Source: an uncultured Eubacteriales bacterium (lineage in GTDB: Bacteria; Bacillota; Clostridia; Peptostreptococcales; Anaerovoracaceae). From it: a stretch of 50,396 nucleotides of DNA. The translations under genes and the position numbers were made by a program. The notes beneath the pieces were generated by a model, which saw only the letters and a program-made list of their open reading frames with translations, ran no database searches and was not told the DNA's origin. Shown here piece after piece: positions 45,501-50,396 of this stretch (its first letter is position 1; each line of letters opens with the position of its first letter). The stretch lies in the NCBI GenBank assembly GCA_902776725.1, contig CACYQX010000007.1, positions 1 to 50,396 of the forward strand. The letters are read 5' to 3'.

Positions 45501-48499
45501 AATGTTGCAGTAGCTGTTGCTTCTTCCTCTGTTGAATCGCTGATGCTTGAACCGGCGAGCTTTCCACCGTTTGCATCAAGAGATACAGTATAAGTTTTAG
45601 CAGTCCACTTTGCATAGAGCGTTTTATCCGAAGCAACCTTATGCGGGTTGTTTACAAATGCGCCTGCTGCTGTTATATACTGAGCGCCTGCACCATTTGG
45701 GCTTGCATAGTATCCGCCAAATTCATAGCCTGTGCGAGCAGGCACTTCAATAGATTCAATCTGAGCCTTATGCTCACTATCCGAATAATACTTTGCAGTA
45801 TCAAACGTATAGTAAGCACTCTTTGTTCCTTCGCTTGTTGCGTTCTGTCCGTCAAGAGTGATTACATAATTGTTAGCCTTCCACTGAGCATAGACTGTAA
45901 TCGTTCCACCGTTTGTTGATGTTAGGTTCTTAACGCTTGCGCCGTTTGAATAAGCAGTACCTGTTCCATCCGCCTTGGTGTTCCATCCATTGAAGGAATA
46001 TCCCGTCTTGGTAAAGCCGTTGTTTGTAAGGTTCTTTGCTGTGTCGTAAGTGTGAGTTGACTTAGCTGTGCTTCCGCTTGTGTTTCCGTTTCCGTTGTAT
46101 TCAACATACCAGGTGTTAGCCTTCCACTGAGCGTAGAGTGTAACTGTTCCGCCGTTTGTTGAAGTAAGGTTCTTAACGCTTGCACCATCGGCATAAGCTG
46201 TACCTGTTCCATCAGCCTTGGTATTCCAACCATTGAATGTATAACCCGTCTTGGAATAAGCGTTTGATGTAAGAGCCTTGCTTGCATCATACGTATGGCT
46301 CGAGTTGCTCATTGAGCCTGATGTGCTTTCGTTTCCGTCATATTTTACGGAGTATGTATTTGCTTTCCACTTTGCATATAGATTTACGGTTGCGGCATTG
46401 GTTGTTGTAAGGCAAGTTACCTTCTGCTGGTTAGAATAGTTAGTACCAGTCCCGGAAGAATTTGTATTCCATCCATTAAATGTGTAACCCGTCTTGCTGA
46501 ATGCGTTTGCAGTTAGCGCTGTACCTACCTCCTGCCAAATCTTCTGGCTTGACATGGAGCCACCGGTGTTTCCGTTTCCGTTGAACTTTACATAATAATG
46601 TACACGCTCAAAGATCCAGTCACCCTGTGTGCCCGAGGTTGCATTCCAAAGGTGAATAGCTGTAGCACCGGCTGTGTTACCTCCTTCTGTCTGGAGATGC
46701 ATGCCTGTGTTTGTTCCGTTTGTAATACGGTAGTACTTGCCGTTATCTACACTCTTGAGCCACCACTGGTCAAAATCTTTATAGTTAGAGGATGTCTTGT
46801 ACCACATGTGGACCTTTGTTCCGTTGGAGCTAACATAGCTGGCACCACCCTCCGGGCTCATGATGTAATTAGTATTGTCGCGGAGCTTGATATAGAAATT
46901 GTAATTAATCTTCTGAACTTTAAACTGTCCACTGGAGTCTTCGCGCTTCTCGCCATTACTAAGCACAAATTTGTTTCCGTTCTCAAGAGTGCCGGTATAC
47001 TGTACTATGGATCTCTTTGGATCCTTTCTTAGACGAATAATATATACACCACCATCTACAACGCTATCTGATGTTGTGTTGTATGCTGTTTCAAACTCTT
47101 CGACTTCCTCTTCGGTGGGTTCTTCTTCCTCAGTTGCTTCAGTTCCCATCTGATATTCAGCAATGTCTTTTCCAAGAGAAAGGCCTGCTGCTACCTTTGC
47201 ACTTGCTTCTGATGTAGAGTCTGCGATTGCCCAAGCATCTACATAAGAACCGCTGTTGGAGAAACCGGCGATTTCTCCTTCTGCATTAAGAGCACCAACG
47301 GTGATTGCGGACCATACGTTAGCAGGACAATATCCTGATGCATCAGCAGCATCGTTACCCGCAGCTACAACTACGTAGATTTCTTTAGCGATTGCTTCAT
47401 TAATAATGCTTTCTATAGCAGCACTGTAACCTCTTGCACTGAACGGGAGAACTATGATGTCTACTCCGGATTCAATCGCAAGCTTTACTCCTGCATATAC
47501 AGATGCGACAGAACCTTTTCCGTTTCCGTCGAGAGCTTTAATTGATATTATTTTTGCATTTGGATTTTCTATTGCTATTATCGAGGCAAGACCTGTACCG
47601 TGTCCGTTGCTATCAGCACCGTTATCACCAAGTACAGAGAGAGTTGTAATGACATTGAAACCACCCGCTCCTGTATCAACGAGAGCGATTGTATTCTTAC
47701 CGCTTATTACAGGTGTTGTTTCTTCACTGGCTGCCGCGAGCGGGTTATCGTTTGCAGATGCAGAATCTGCCTGCGCAGATGCAGACGCGGTATCGACATT
47801 GGTTGGAGCAGATTCATTTGTTGATGCGTTTACTGCACCATCTATCGATGCAAAGATTGCTATAGATTCATAATATCTCTGTGCCGCGTTCAGTTCTTCT
47901 GCAGAGTCAAAACCGAGAAGAGCAACATCATCAAATGTTCCGAGAACCGCATCCTCTTCTCTTGTATTGATGCTTCCACCAAAGCCAACAAGCAGTCTGT
48001 ATCTAAACTGCTTGTTTGGGTCTATGCCGTAATCTTCACCCGCAGTTTCTTCCGCTTCTTCGGTAGTCACTTCCTCTGCAGGTACTTCTTCACTGACAGC
48101 TTCAGCAGCAGGGATTTTTTCTTCGGGAGTTTCTTCAGAGGCAGATATCTCTGCTTCTCGAAGCTCTTCCTCCATATTAGTCTCGGATTCGGCAACCGCT
48201 GCATTAAACGCTTCAATTTCTTCAATTGCGTATTCATACGAAGCTTCCGAAGTTACCATTTCCGCAACTTCCTCCGCCGATGCCTCATCGGCTTCATCAG
48301 CTGCCACTATATACTCCTCTGAAACTATTTCTTCAGCAGACTCTCCTTCAGGAGCTGCCACTAGAGTTTCTTCAGCACTCTCTTCTTCACCCTCCAACGC
48401 GGGAACGTCATCGAGAGCAAAGGAATATGTAGGCATCATGCTAAAAATCAGCATGACACACATTACTAAAGCTGTGATTTTCTTTAATTCTCTAGTCAT
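36542..48499 (-). CDS. Giant secreted S8 protease/lectin/InlB-MBG repeat surface protein
   Basis: A 3985-residue secreted protein. Residues 1-33 are a signal peptide, and an acidic Glu/Ala stretch and possible propeptide follow (35-260). The subtilisin-like domain has Asp275 in ALVDTGAGG, His300 in NGHGTGLAS, Asn382 in VAAGND and Ser430 in DSTSEASAKVAAG. A ricin-type lectin domain follows (about 480-630), then about ten InlB-type repeats (about 635-1605, e.g. KTGYTFNGWNTKADGTGTAY). Then comes a long run of MBG/YDG-like Ig domains (about 1605-3755), a C-terminal beta-rich domain, and an anchor: NTGDE at 3953-3957, hydrophobic helix, RRKLNR. It may bind host glycans and process proteins at the cell surface. 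The ATG at 48499 follows GAGGTGA; the frame also opens at a GTG nine bases upstream. Confidence 0.88.
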   Translation of the reverse strand: MTRELKKITALVMCVMLIFSMMPTYSFALDDVPALEGEEESAEETLVAAPEGESAEEIVSEEYIVAADEADEASAEEVAEMVTSEASYEYAIEEIEAFNAAVAESETNMEEELREAEISASEETPEEKIPAAEAVSEEVPAEEVTTEEAEETAGEDYGIDPNKQFRYRLLVGFGGSINTREEDAVLGTFDDVALLGFDSAEELNAAQRYYESIAIFASIDGAVNASTNESAPTNVDTASASAQADSASANDNPLAAASEETTPVISGKNTIALVDTGAGGFNVITTLSVLGDNGADSNGHGTGLASIIAIENPNAKIISIKALDGNGKGSVASVYAGVKLAIESGVDIIVLPFSARGYSAAIESIINEAIAKEIYVVVAAGNDAADASGYCPANVWSAITVGALNAEGEIAGFSNSGSYVDAWAIADSTSEASAKVAAGLSLGKDIAEYQMGTEATEEEEPTEEEVEEFETAYNTTSDSVVDGGVYIIRLRKDPKRSIVQYTGTLENGNKFVLSNGEKREDSSGQFKVQKINYNFYIKLRDNTNYIMSPEGGASYVSSNGTKVHMWYKTSSNYKDFDQWWLKSVDNGKYYRITNGTNTGMHLQTEGGNTAGATAIHLWNATSGTQGDWIFERVHYYVKFNGNGNTGGSMSSQKIWQEVGTALTANAFSKTGYTFNGWNTNSSGTGTNYSNQQKVTCLTTTNAATVNLYAKWKANTYSVKYDGNESTSGSMSNSSHTYDASKALTSNAYSKTGYTFNGWNTKADGTGTAYADGASVKNLTSTNGGTVTLYAQWKANTWYVEYNGNGNTSGSTAKSTHTYDTAKNLTNNGFTKTGYSFNGWNTKADGTGTAYSNGASVKNLTSTNGGTITVYAQWKANNYVITLDGQNATSEGTKSAYYTFDTAKYYSDSEHKAQIESIEVPARTGYEFGGYYASPNGAGAQYITAAGAFVNNPHKVASDKTLYAKWTAKTYTVSLDANGGKLAGSSISDSTEEEATATATFDETFTLHHPVREGYTFAGWTISGMEAEVTHSIGTHTSTDASADDVVETTFKNLRAEAGTVNFVAKWTANTYTVRYDANGGTLAEGTENPYAATFDESFSVKAPTRAGYVFMGWKITGMDGAHHVIAGTEVTDHTYTYSVDEADEKVILLNLRGQKGEVEVTAIWADDKYEVSYDLNGGVHEDVAQDEVKSYDYNKTFHLANPTKAGYKFTGWTIAGMDAGTTHIAGGEETTAEELTAVMGTSFGKLNANGGSVTMTATWKAADITVVLVAPDATNDYTKEINYTYKDNSGYYQDAEHKTALSSPVTVPTRENYTFTGFYENTDAEGTAVIPADGTIPESFYEKYTQATNLYAGWEASVYEITLSQNGATEEGTKKIYEKYAEGVFEDSEAAIELDAIEVPSRELLVTFDANADGDVQDPDNMSANAKFAGYFDGETMLIATSGKLTPAFAATYFTAAKTLTVKWDDAIIKLPALPERENYTFDGWFTEAFGGTKVGNAGDEYAFSDNEELYAHWNLDPDLYYEGNGGEGGEMAATIAKGKTITPVECGYTKAGYSFVEWNTKADGTGTAYKAGVKTVWNEDLGTSEHYTLYAQWEQNEFDHIKAIANMKYTGNAIMPKLTVYDKNGDVVSADDYTLTWNNNIKVGTATVTVVAKAGGNFAESESVSAEFNIVKANAEYFEVKAENYAGIYDGTNHAIKATAKTEDEGHAYKIGYGKTEAEAKAAAEAKTASATTNSGYDVETVADSGIYFYYIIPDNYEAFGGTLNASITVKTLTVSGIKGVTRVYNGSTGVEIDANEVALVGVCAGDEVTVDVAGASAVSANKNVGTHSVQVSGLALDGKDASNYTLVAPTDVKATITKKEIHVTYEKDSYTYDGTAKIYNKNLVQLNASDIISGEEVNAGSLTGNVATNVGTYQVKLEALTGSDAMNYAIAEGESGELEIKKTENEVTVDIAGWTYGKSANAPTAKALFGEESVAYTYSEDGENWTVEVPVNAGNYMVRATVPETTNYAEASATKAFVIEKATIKVTADDGMVVRNGEALPVITYTVAGDFVEADRAALDEKIEVSTDADITKAGKYQTIPNWKNESDVLGNYNVTFVEGTFTVTRNDTVVNAEGYTGIYGGQNDDHGITVEVVGDSGAAVYYTAAEGFDSEINALVANVHDAYDKSDEEFEAAYTALATALATKNYELTSPVMHDAQVADIHYIVITDQSKPDVIVGTETVEIKPAALTVIAKDRAIVYGDPAETADTEISEKIAVDGLVEGETEDVLDMSAMTFDYQNYTEEPEVGAYAITASGLKEAEGKHNYEATYKTGTLTVNPKVVELEWTTPSEFNYNGTERSVTAEVTNAILGDVISVAAYTNNAKTEVGDYTATATELTGAKAKNYTLTGSESASYAWSVVPFSNMVNVSVEDWTYGDMANEAVVTAELDADKAVVEFFTDEACENKTTAADGAASVGGRPSYAGTYYVKATLERTDLYEGSFSIDEFVIGQREITVQADNKASTHGETLKPLTYQLGGMAYGTDDLGIVLTTEAASTAAAGEYEITVTTSDDAHITRNYDITPVNGTYTITKAKMGVSAEGYIGNYDGKAHGIKVTLDPNEEGKATIYYATEELTVENYKTVGTKSATAESVTVKDAGTKTIYYFVESRYYEGEPAIAGSVDVTVNKIELTVTANENTITYGDEAENAGVTYSGFIAGEDESDLDGALSYRYEKAGVEYAEGSNVGEYDIIPFGLDSANYEISYVSGVMTVEPKAVTFTWSENSYVYDAEAHRPTATIANALNGDDVNVNSYNGNEETNVGAYVTEVLSIAGSDAANYVMLASEKSISHNWKITKSDNAWNIEPAISDWTYGKTASIPTSVAKLGKDTVVYEYKKAGLLHILDSYTSEVPTEAGNYIMRATVPGTENYREIKATVDFQIKPAEIVIGADDKISMYRTALLPLSYTVSGDYVEGDELGIVLSTDATLLSSVGEYDINANWDENPNYSATISKGTYSITKGYLNISASDVSAVYDGQPHGIDVEIIEPHLHDATIWYSDVELTEENIETAEKTDDPLAESVSLTDVGTKTVYYYIESENFDKNPDKGDAVSGSKTVTITKADLTVTTNDQHIVYGEEPDAGKPVDAKEGISYTIPTGCTDDLVITNLDYDYTYTKFQNVGEYDVTAKGIESNNYNIIYAPGKLVVGKHVLTFTWISEIGSLTDFGYQYDGEEHKVIAVPVTLNGDELGELTYEQGKAIDAGDYTARVTALPESGKAVNYTFDENADSTTQNWGIEQADNSWTEEPEIEGWTYGEATNAPSAEAKFGEVTFTYRPSNSDDEADWTAEVPTKAGEYTVRAHVEETDSYKGLSGYATFEIEKAQIEIAADDKTSKYMEGLEPFTYTITEDTMENYVWGDDLGIAYTCVDEEGNAITDIQKVGAYDIDLVATNEDALNNYDITYDEGVYTITKGDVDYRAAGWEALYDGEAHGITVGITTRGDAEEAKVFYSMTSFVELLGDAFLEDLANDITGEKLELLLGRFDDTEIEEEDPQTGEVTITKGDLSDVVYEESPRLKDVNESAAIYYLIVSENYKPIAASEEVVINKKALTITADDKEIIYGEDITEGTCRYDGFVEGEDESVLEGTLEYTIGYKQYEDIGTYAINASGLTSENYEIEYVGGALMVSPKVVSFKWPDEENSKFDFDGEEKSITATLEGAVNADEKSIVILYSENVAKASGKYTAKVVSLEGEKAMNYLVKDGEPTITHDWKIREGSNETYEEGNGELIIETDIYSHGMQFEARGLSEEAALSLLTEEEIERVKEGGEIGHVYLEITEVDELTAEEEEITSALVKNMGYTSCIYLDIKVYKQIGDDSATLVHDIGEEITFVVIVPEELRTAPEGYTRAFIVIRAHEGETKVLAGPTEETRFEFSSSLFSGYTVAYQDTKIPEKEDSSTSADDADAASGAAEAKAAANTGDESNIILWFIIIVASLILMVAANCRRKLNR
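37230..43690 (-). repeat. MBG/YDG repeat region with four large units
   Basis: Four copies of a WTYG-containing module lie at 42622-42633, 41246-41257, 39938-39949 and 38631-38642, spaced 1376, 1308 and 1307 bases. Each unit of about 440 residues combines an IxxWTYGxxxN Ig-like module, an ADDK-type MBG module (ADDKISMY, ADDKTSKY), a YDGxxHGI module and an ITYGDE/IVYGEE module with NYEI. The units diverge in sequence but keep the order, which points to old duplications of a whole set of domains. Confidence 0.8.
43690..46600 (-). repeat. InlB-type (Listeria-Bacteroides) repeats
   Basis: About ten modules of 75-120 residues end in WKAN or similar and share TGYTFNGWNTKADGTGT-type centres. Modules two and three are very similar also at DNA level (about 45860-46310), with AACCTGYTFNGW-like blocks recurring at about 216-240 bases, which makes recombination likely. 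Confidence 0.8.
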
Positions 48500-48577
48500 T
48501 TTTCTCACCTCGGTTATCTGTGTCGGTTCATCATAGTAACTTTACCACTGTCAAGACACATTTGTTGTCACCACCTT

Positions 48578-48599
48578 GGTAACGTTTTGGTAACGTTTT
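48578..48599 (-). repeat. Tandem 11-bp direct repeat upstream of the giant gene
   Basis: GGTAACGTTTT occurs twice with no gap (48578-48588 and 48589-48599), about 80-100 bases before the start of the giant gene and about 23 bases upstream of a TTGACA (48550-48555, minus strand). The 11-bp period puts both copies on the same helix face, as for a regulator binding side by side. Confidence 0.55.
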
Positions 48600-48629
48600 C
48601 CCGGGGTGCCATTAGAAAAGTGTTAAATA

Positions 48630-48653
48630 AAAAAGCGGCGCATTTGCGCCGCT
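48630..48653 (-). terminator. Terminator after the phosphotransferase gene
   Basis: An AGCGGCGCA/TGCGCCGCT stem followed by TTTTTTATTT on the minus strand, about 60 bases after the phosphotransferase stop. It separates that pair of genes from the promoter region of the giant gene. Confidence 0.85.
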
Positions 48654-48712
48654 CTATTGCGAATATGTTGCAAACCCTGATGTGAGCTTCATAGAAATCT
48701 TTGCCTTCATAA

Positions 48713-49609
48713 TTATCTTTGATAATCATCAATTTCTGTTGCTAATTTTTCAGCATGTTTCAGATACCAACCGTCTTCATCTTCATCAGCTTCTACAAAT
48801 TCAACATATTCATTCAGTATGGCAAGTTTAATATCATAAAGATACTGCTCATAGTCCGGCTTTATCTGAAGCAACCCATAGACACGATCAATGAAAATCT
48901 TCTTTTGAACATCATTCATATAGAATGGGAACGTGGCTCTATCTTCTGTTGCATGCGCGATAAATCTTGCTATATCAAGAGAGTACGGCATTACCCCACC
49001 AAACCCCCAATCAATTAAATACACTTTATCATTATGATTTACCGCGTTAAACGCAAAATAATCACCATGGGACATGGTTCTTGGGCATGTATGCTGACGG
49101 TCAAGAAATACTTTATAGGCTTTTCCGATAGTCATATTATCTTTGATGAATGAGTATCTTTTTTCAATTCTCTTTATATAAGCATCAAAGCGCTCTGTGT
49201 CGGGACAATTCCAATAGGCATTCTGAATCGCCGCAAGGCTCTCGGCTGATTTCTTGGATAAATCATCTGTCATATCCCGTAAATCATCGCCTTCAACATA
49301 TTCCAAGATAACCCACAAATCTTCTCCATCAATGTATTTGCCGTAGTATTCAGGAACATTGAAATCGTATTTGGAGAGATACTTCTCATAGTTTGAAGCC
49401 TCACGTTCAGAAGCTTTTTTCATTATTCTGGTGTCACTGTGAGTTTTTATTTTATATACATCATACTCGCGAACGTCGTCCTCTTCCTCGCCATATCGCT
49501 CACATATTCTGGAGATTGATTCTATAGTGCCGTCTCCAAGAATCTTTTGAGCAAGTTCGCGTACTTCAGTTTCTACTTCGCTTATTTCAAATGGTCCATA
49601 TTCCATCAT
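48713..49609 (-). CDS. Aminoglycoside phosphotransferase-like (APH/choline kinase) family protein
   Basis: A small-molecule kinase of the protein-kinase-like APH family. The 298-residue protein has VILEYVEGDDL (ATP-side hinge, about residue 105), the catalytic loop HGDYFAFN (His-Gly-Asp, about residue 180) and the metal-binding IDWGFGG (about residue 200). The substrate could be a sugar, choline-like compound, or an antibiotic; the sequence does not say, and resistance should not be assumed. It lies 53 bases after a methyltransferase gene, likely in one transcript, and is AT-richer than most of the window by eye. Confidence 0.78.
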   Translation of the reverse strand: MMEYGPFEISEVETEVRELAQKILGDGTIESISRICERYGEEEDDVREYDVYKIKTHSDTRIMKKASEREASNYEKYLSKYDFNVPEYYGKYIDGEDLWVILEYVEGDDLRDMTDDLSKKSAESLAAIQNAYWNCPDTERFDAYIKRIEKRYSFIKDNMTIGKAYKVFLDRQHTCPRTMSHGDYFAFNAVNHNDKVYLIDWGFGGVMPYSLDIARFIAHATEDRATFPFYMNDVQKKIFIDRVYGLLQIKPDYEQYLYDIKLAILNEYVEFVEADEDEDGWYLKHAEKLATEIDDYQR

Positions 49610-49662
49610 CACATACTCCTCGTCAAAGCCAGATTAGCTTAATTCTTCATTTGGCTAAGAAT

Positions 49663-50280
49663 CTATCTGGATATAATCAGAATGCCTGAACAAAATGATA
49701 TCTTTTCAAATGTCAGATTTGGTAATTCCGCCCTTAATTCCTCGGCGACACAATAGAATTCGTCATCATCCCATTCGTCACCAGCAGCTTCCATGCATGC
49801 ATCAAATTCCTCGCGAGTCTCAAAAGCAACATCCCCAATCAGAATCTTACCGCCTTCATTCAAGTGCGTAAGCAAATCCTTTATGAATACAATCTTTTGA
49901 TTATCTGTCAAATGATGAATGGAATAAGTTGCTACGATGAAATCATAAGTTCGTTCCTTGAGAGGCGCCACTAACCCTTGTGCAAAATCACCTTGATACA
50001 AATGTGCACCAGGCATCCTTTCAGAGGCGAGTTCAATCATTCTCTCAGAGAAATCCTGTCCATAAATATCGCACCCTTTTTCATATAGCTTTGCCGCAAG
50101 CGTTCCTGTTCCAAACCCAATGTCCAGCACCACAGCGTTTTCTTTGTTCATGATTGTGCTATAAATGTTTCCGAGTATTCTTTTATATCCTGCAAATGGA
50201 TATTCATTGTCATCATCGGTAATGCCAACATCCGCATCATATCCATCAGCCCATAAATCAAAACCTTTGTTATCTAACAT
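49663..50280 (-). CDS. Class I SAM-dependent methyltransferase
   Basis: A 205-residue methyltransferase with motif I VLDIGFGTGTLAAKL (about residues 52-66), the acidic residue of motif II after CDIYGQDFSERMIELA, motif III-like YQGDFAQGL, and a later NEGGKILIGDVAF segment. Its target is unknown; the fold fits small-molecule methyltransferases. The start has GAGGT four bases before it. It is the first gene of the likely two-gene unit with the phosphotransferase, and the DNA looks AT-richer than the rest of the window. Confidence 0.85.
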   Translation of the reverse strand: MLDNKGFDLWADGYDADVGITDDDNEYPFAGYKRILGNIYSTIMNKENAVVLDIGFGTGTLAAKLYEKGCDIYGQDFSERMIELASERMPGAHLYQGDFAQGLVAPLKERTYDFIVATYSIHHLTDNQKIVFIKDLLTHLNEGGKILIGDVAFETREEFDACMEAAGDEWDDDEFYCVAEELRAELPNLTFEKISFCSGILIISR

Positions 50281-50313
50281 TTTTACCTCACAAATTTGAA
50301 TTTGTTTAATTTC

Positions 50314-50379
50314 CTAGGCAGAATTGCAATTTTGCTCGTTTATGCATGCATATTTTGCAAAAATGACATTTCTGCCTAG
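50314..50379. repeat. Long imperfect inverted repeat upstream of the methyltransferase
   Basis: CTAGGCAGAA (50314-50323) is exactly inverted at 50370-50379, and the arms continue inward with AATTTTGC/GCAAAAAT-type pairing, for about 22 bases each with a few mismatches. The centre holds TGCATGCA. It could be an operator, a hairpin in a leader, or a short mobile repeat unit. Confidence 0.55.
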
Positions 50380-50396
50380 CAAATCAGCTGTTTTGC

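Noticed and set aside
45860-46600. CRISPR-like repeats
   Set aside because: The repeated DNA is in frame with InlB modules of the protein and has no equal spacers.
48713-49609. Aminoglycoside resistance gene
   Set aside because: The APH fold also covers many metabolic kinases and no resistance-type sequence is recognised.

Overview
The window reads as chromosomal DNA of a strictly anaerobic low-to-mid GC Bacillota, most likely class Clostridia. The signs are a complete Rnf complex in the clostridial order CDGEAB, strong AGGAGG ribosome-binding sites, rho-independent terminators after most transcription units, two M3 oligopeptidases, and a giant Gram-positive type surface protein with an NTGD-type C-terminal anchor. 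A host-associated member of Family XIII/Anaerovoracaceae or a relative is my guess only; no rRNA or other marker fixes the genus. Nearly everything is on the minus strand. Only a GntR regulator and an AEC transporter (33783-35384) are on the plus strand.

Layout. 1-32 is the start of an unidentified gene running off the window. 33-288 holds hairpins and terminators around a possible structured RNA. A tRNA-Gly(CCC) follows the rnfCDGEAB operon (418-5482). From 17221 down to 5787 runs a compact six-gene operon with a near-consensus promoter: zinc-ribbon/coiled-coil membrane protein, UPF0182 membrane protein, glutamine synthetase, seryl-tRNA synthetase, cardiolipin synthase, and an Orn/Lys/Arg-type decarboxylase. 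17432-28403 is a peptide and amino-acid block: an M3 oligopeptidase, a GltS-type glutamate symporter coupled to an acyltransferase, an amino-acid ABC permease and lipoprotein without an ATPase, proBA, a second M3 oligopeptidase, and purC.

29146-35384 is a dicarboxylate-metabolism island. A minus-strand operon encodes an aconitase-family hydro-lyase (large and small subunits), malic enzyme and a 2-hydroxycarboxylate transporter. Divergent to it lie a GntR/FCD regulator and an AEC transporter. The shared intergenic region carries a perfect 26-bp palindrome and two ATTGCAATAAT repeats, which makes a self-contained regulated pathway likely. The absence of leuA and leuB suggests the hydro-lyase is not for leucine synthesis.

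36542-48499 is a single 3985-codon gene for a secreted protein: signal peptide, acidic region, subtilisin-like (S8) protease, ricin-type lectin domain, about ten InlB-type repeats, a long MBG/YDG-type repeat region built from four large units of about 440 residues, and a C-terminal membrane anchor. It is the most striking object in the window. The last genes (48713-50280), a phosphotransferase and a SAM methyltransferase, look AT-richer than the rest and may be acquired. A long imperfect inverted repeat lies upstream of them.
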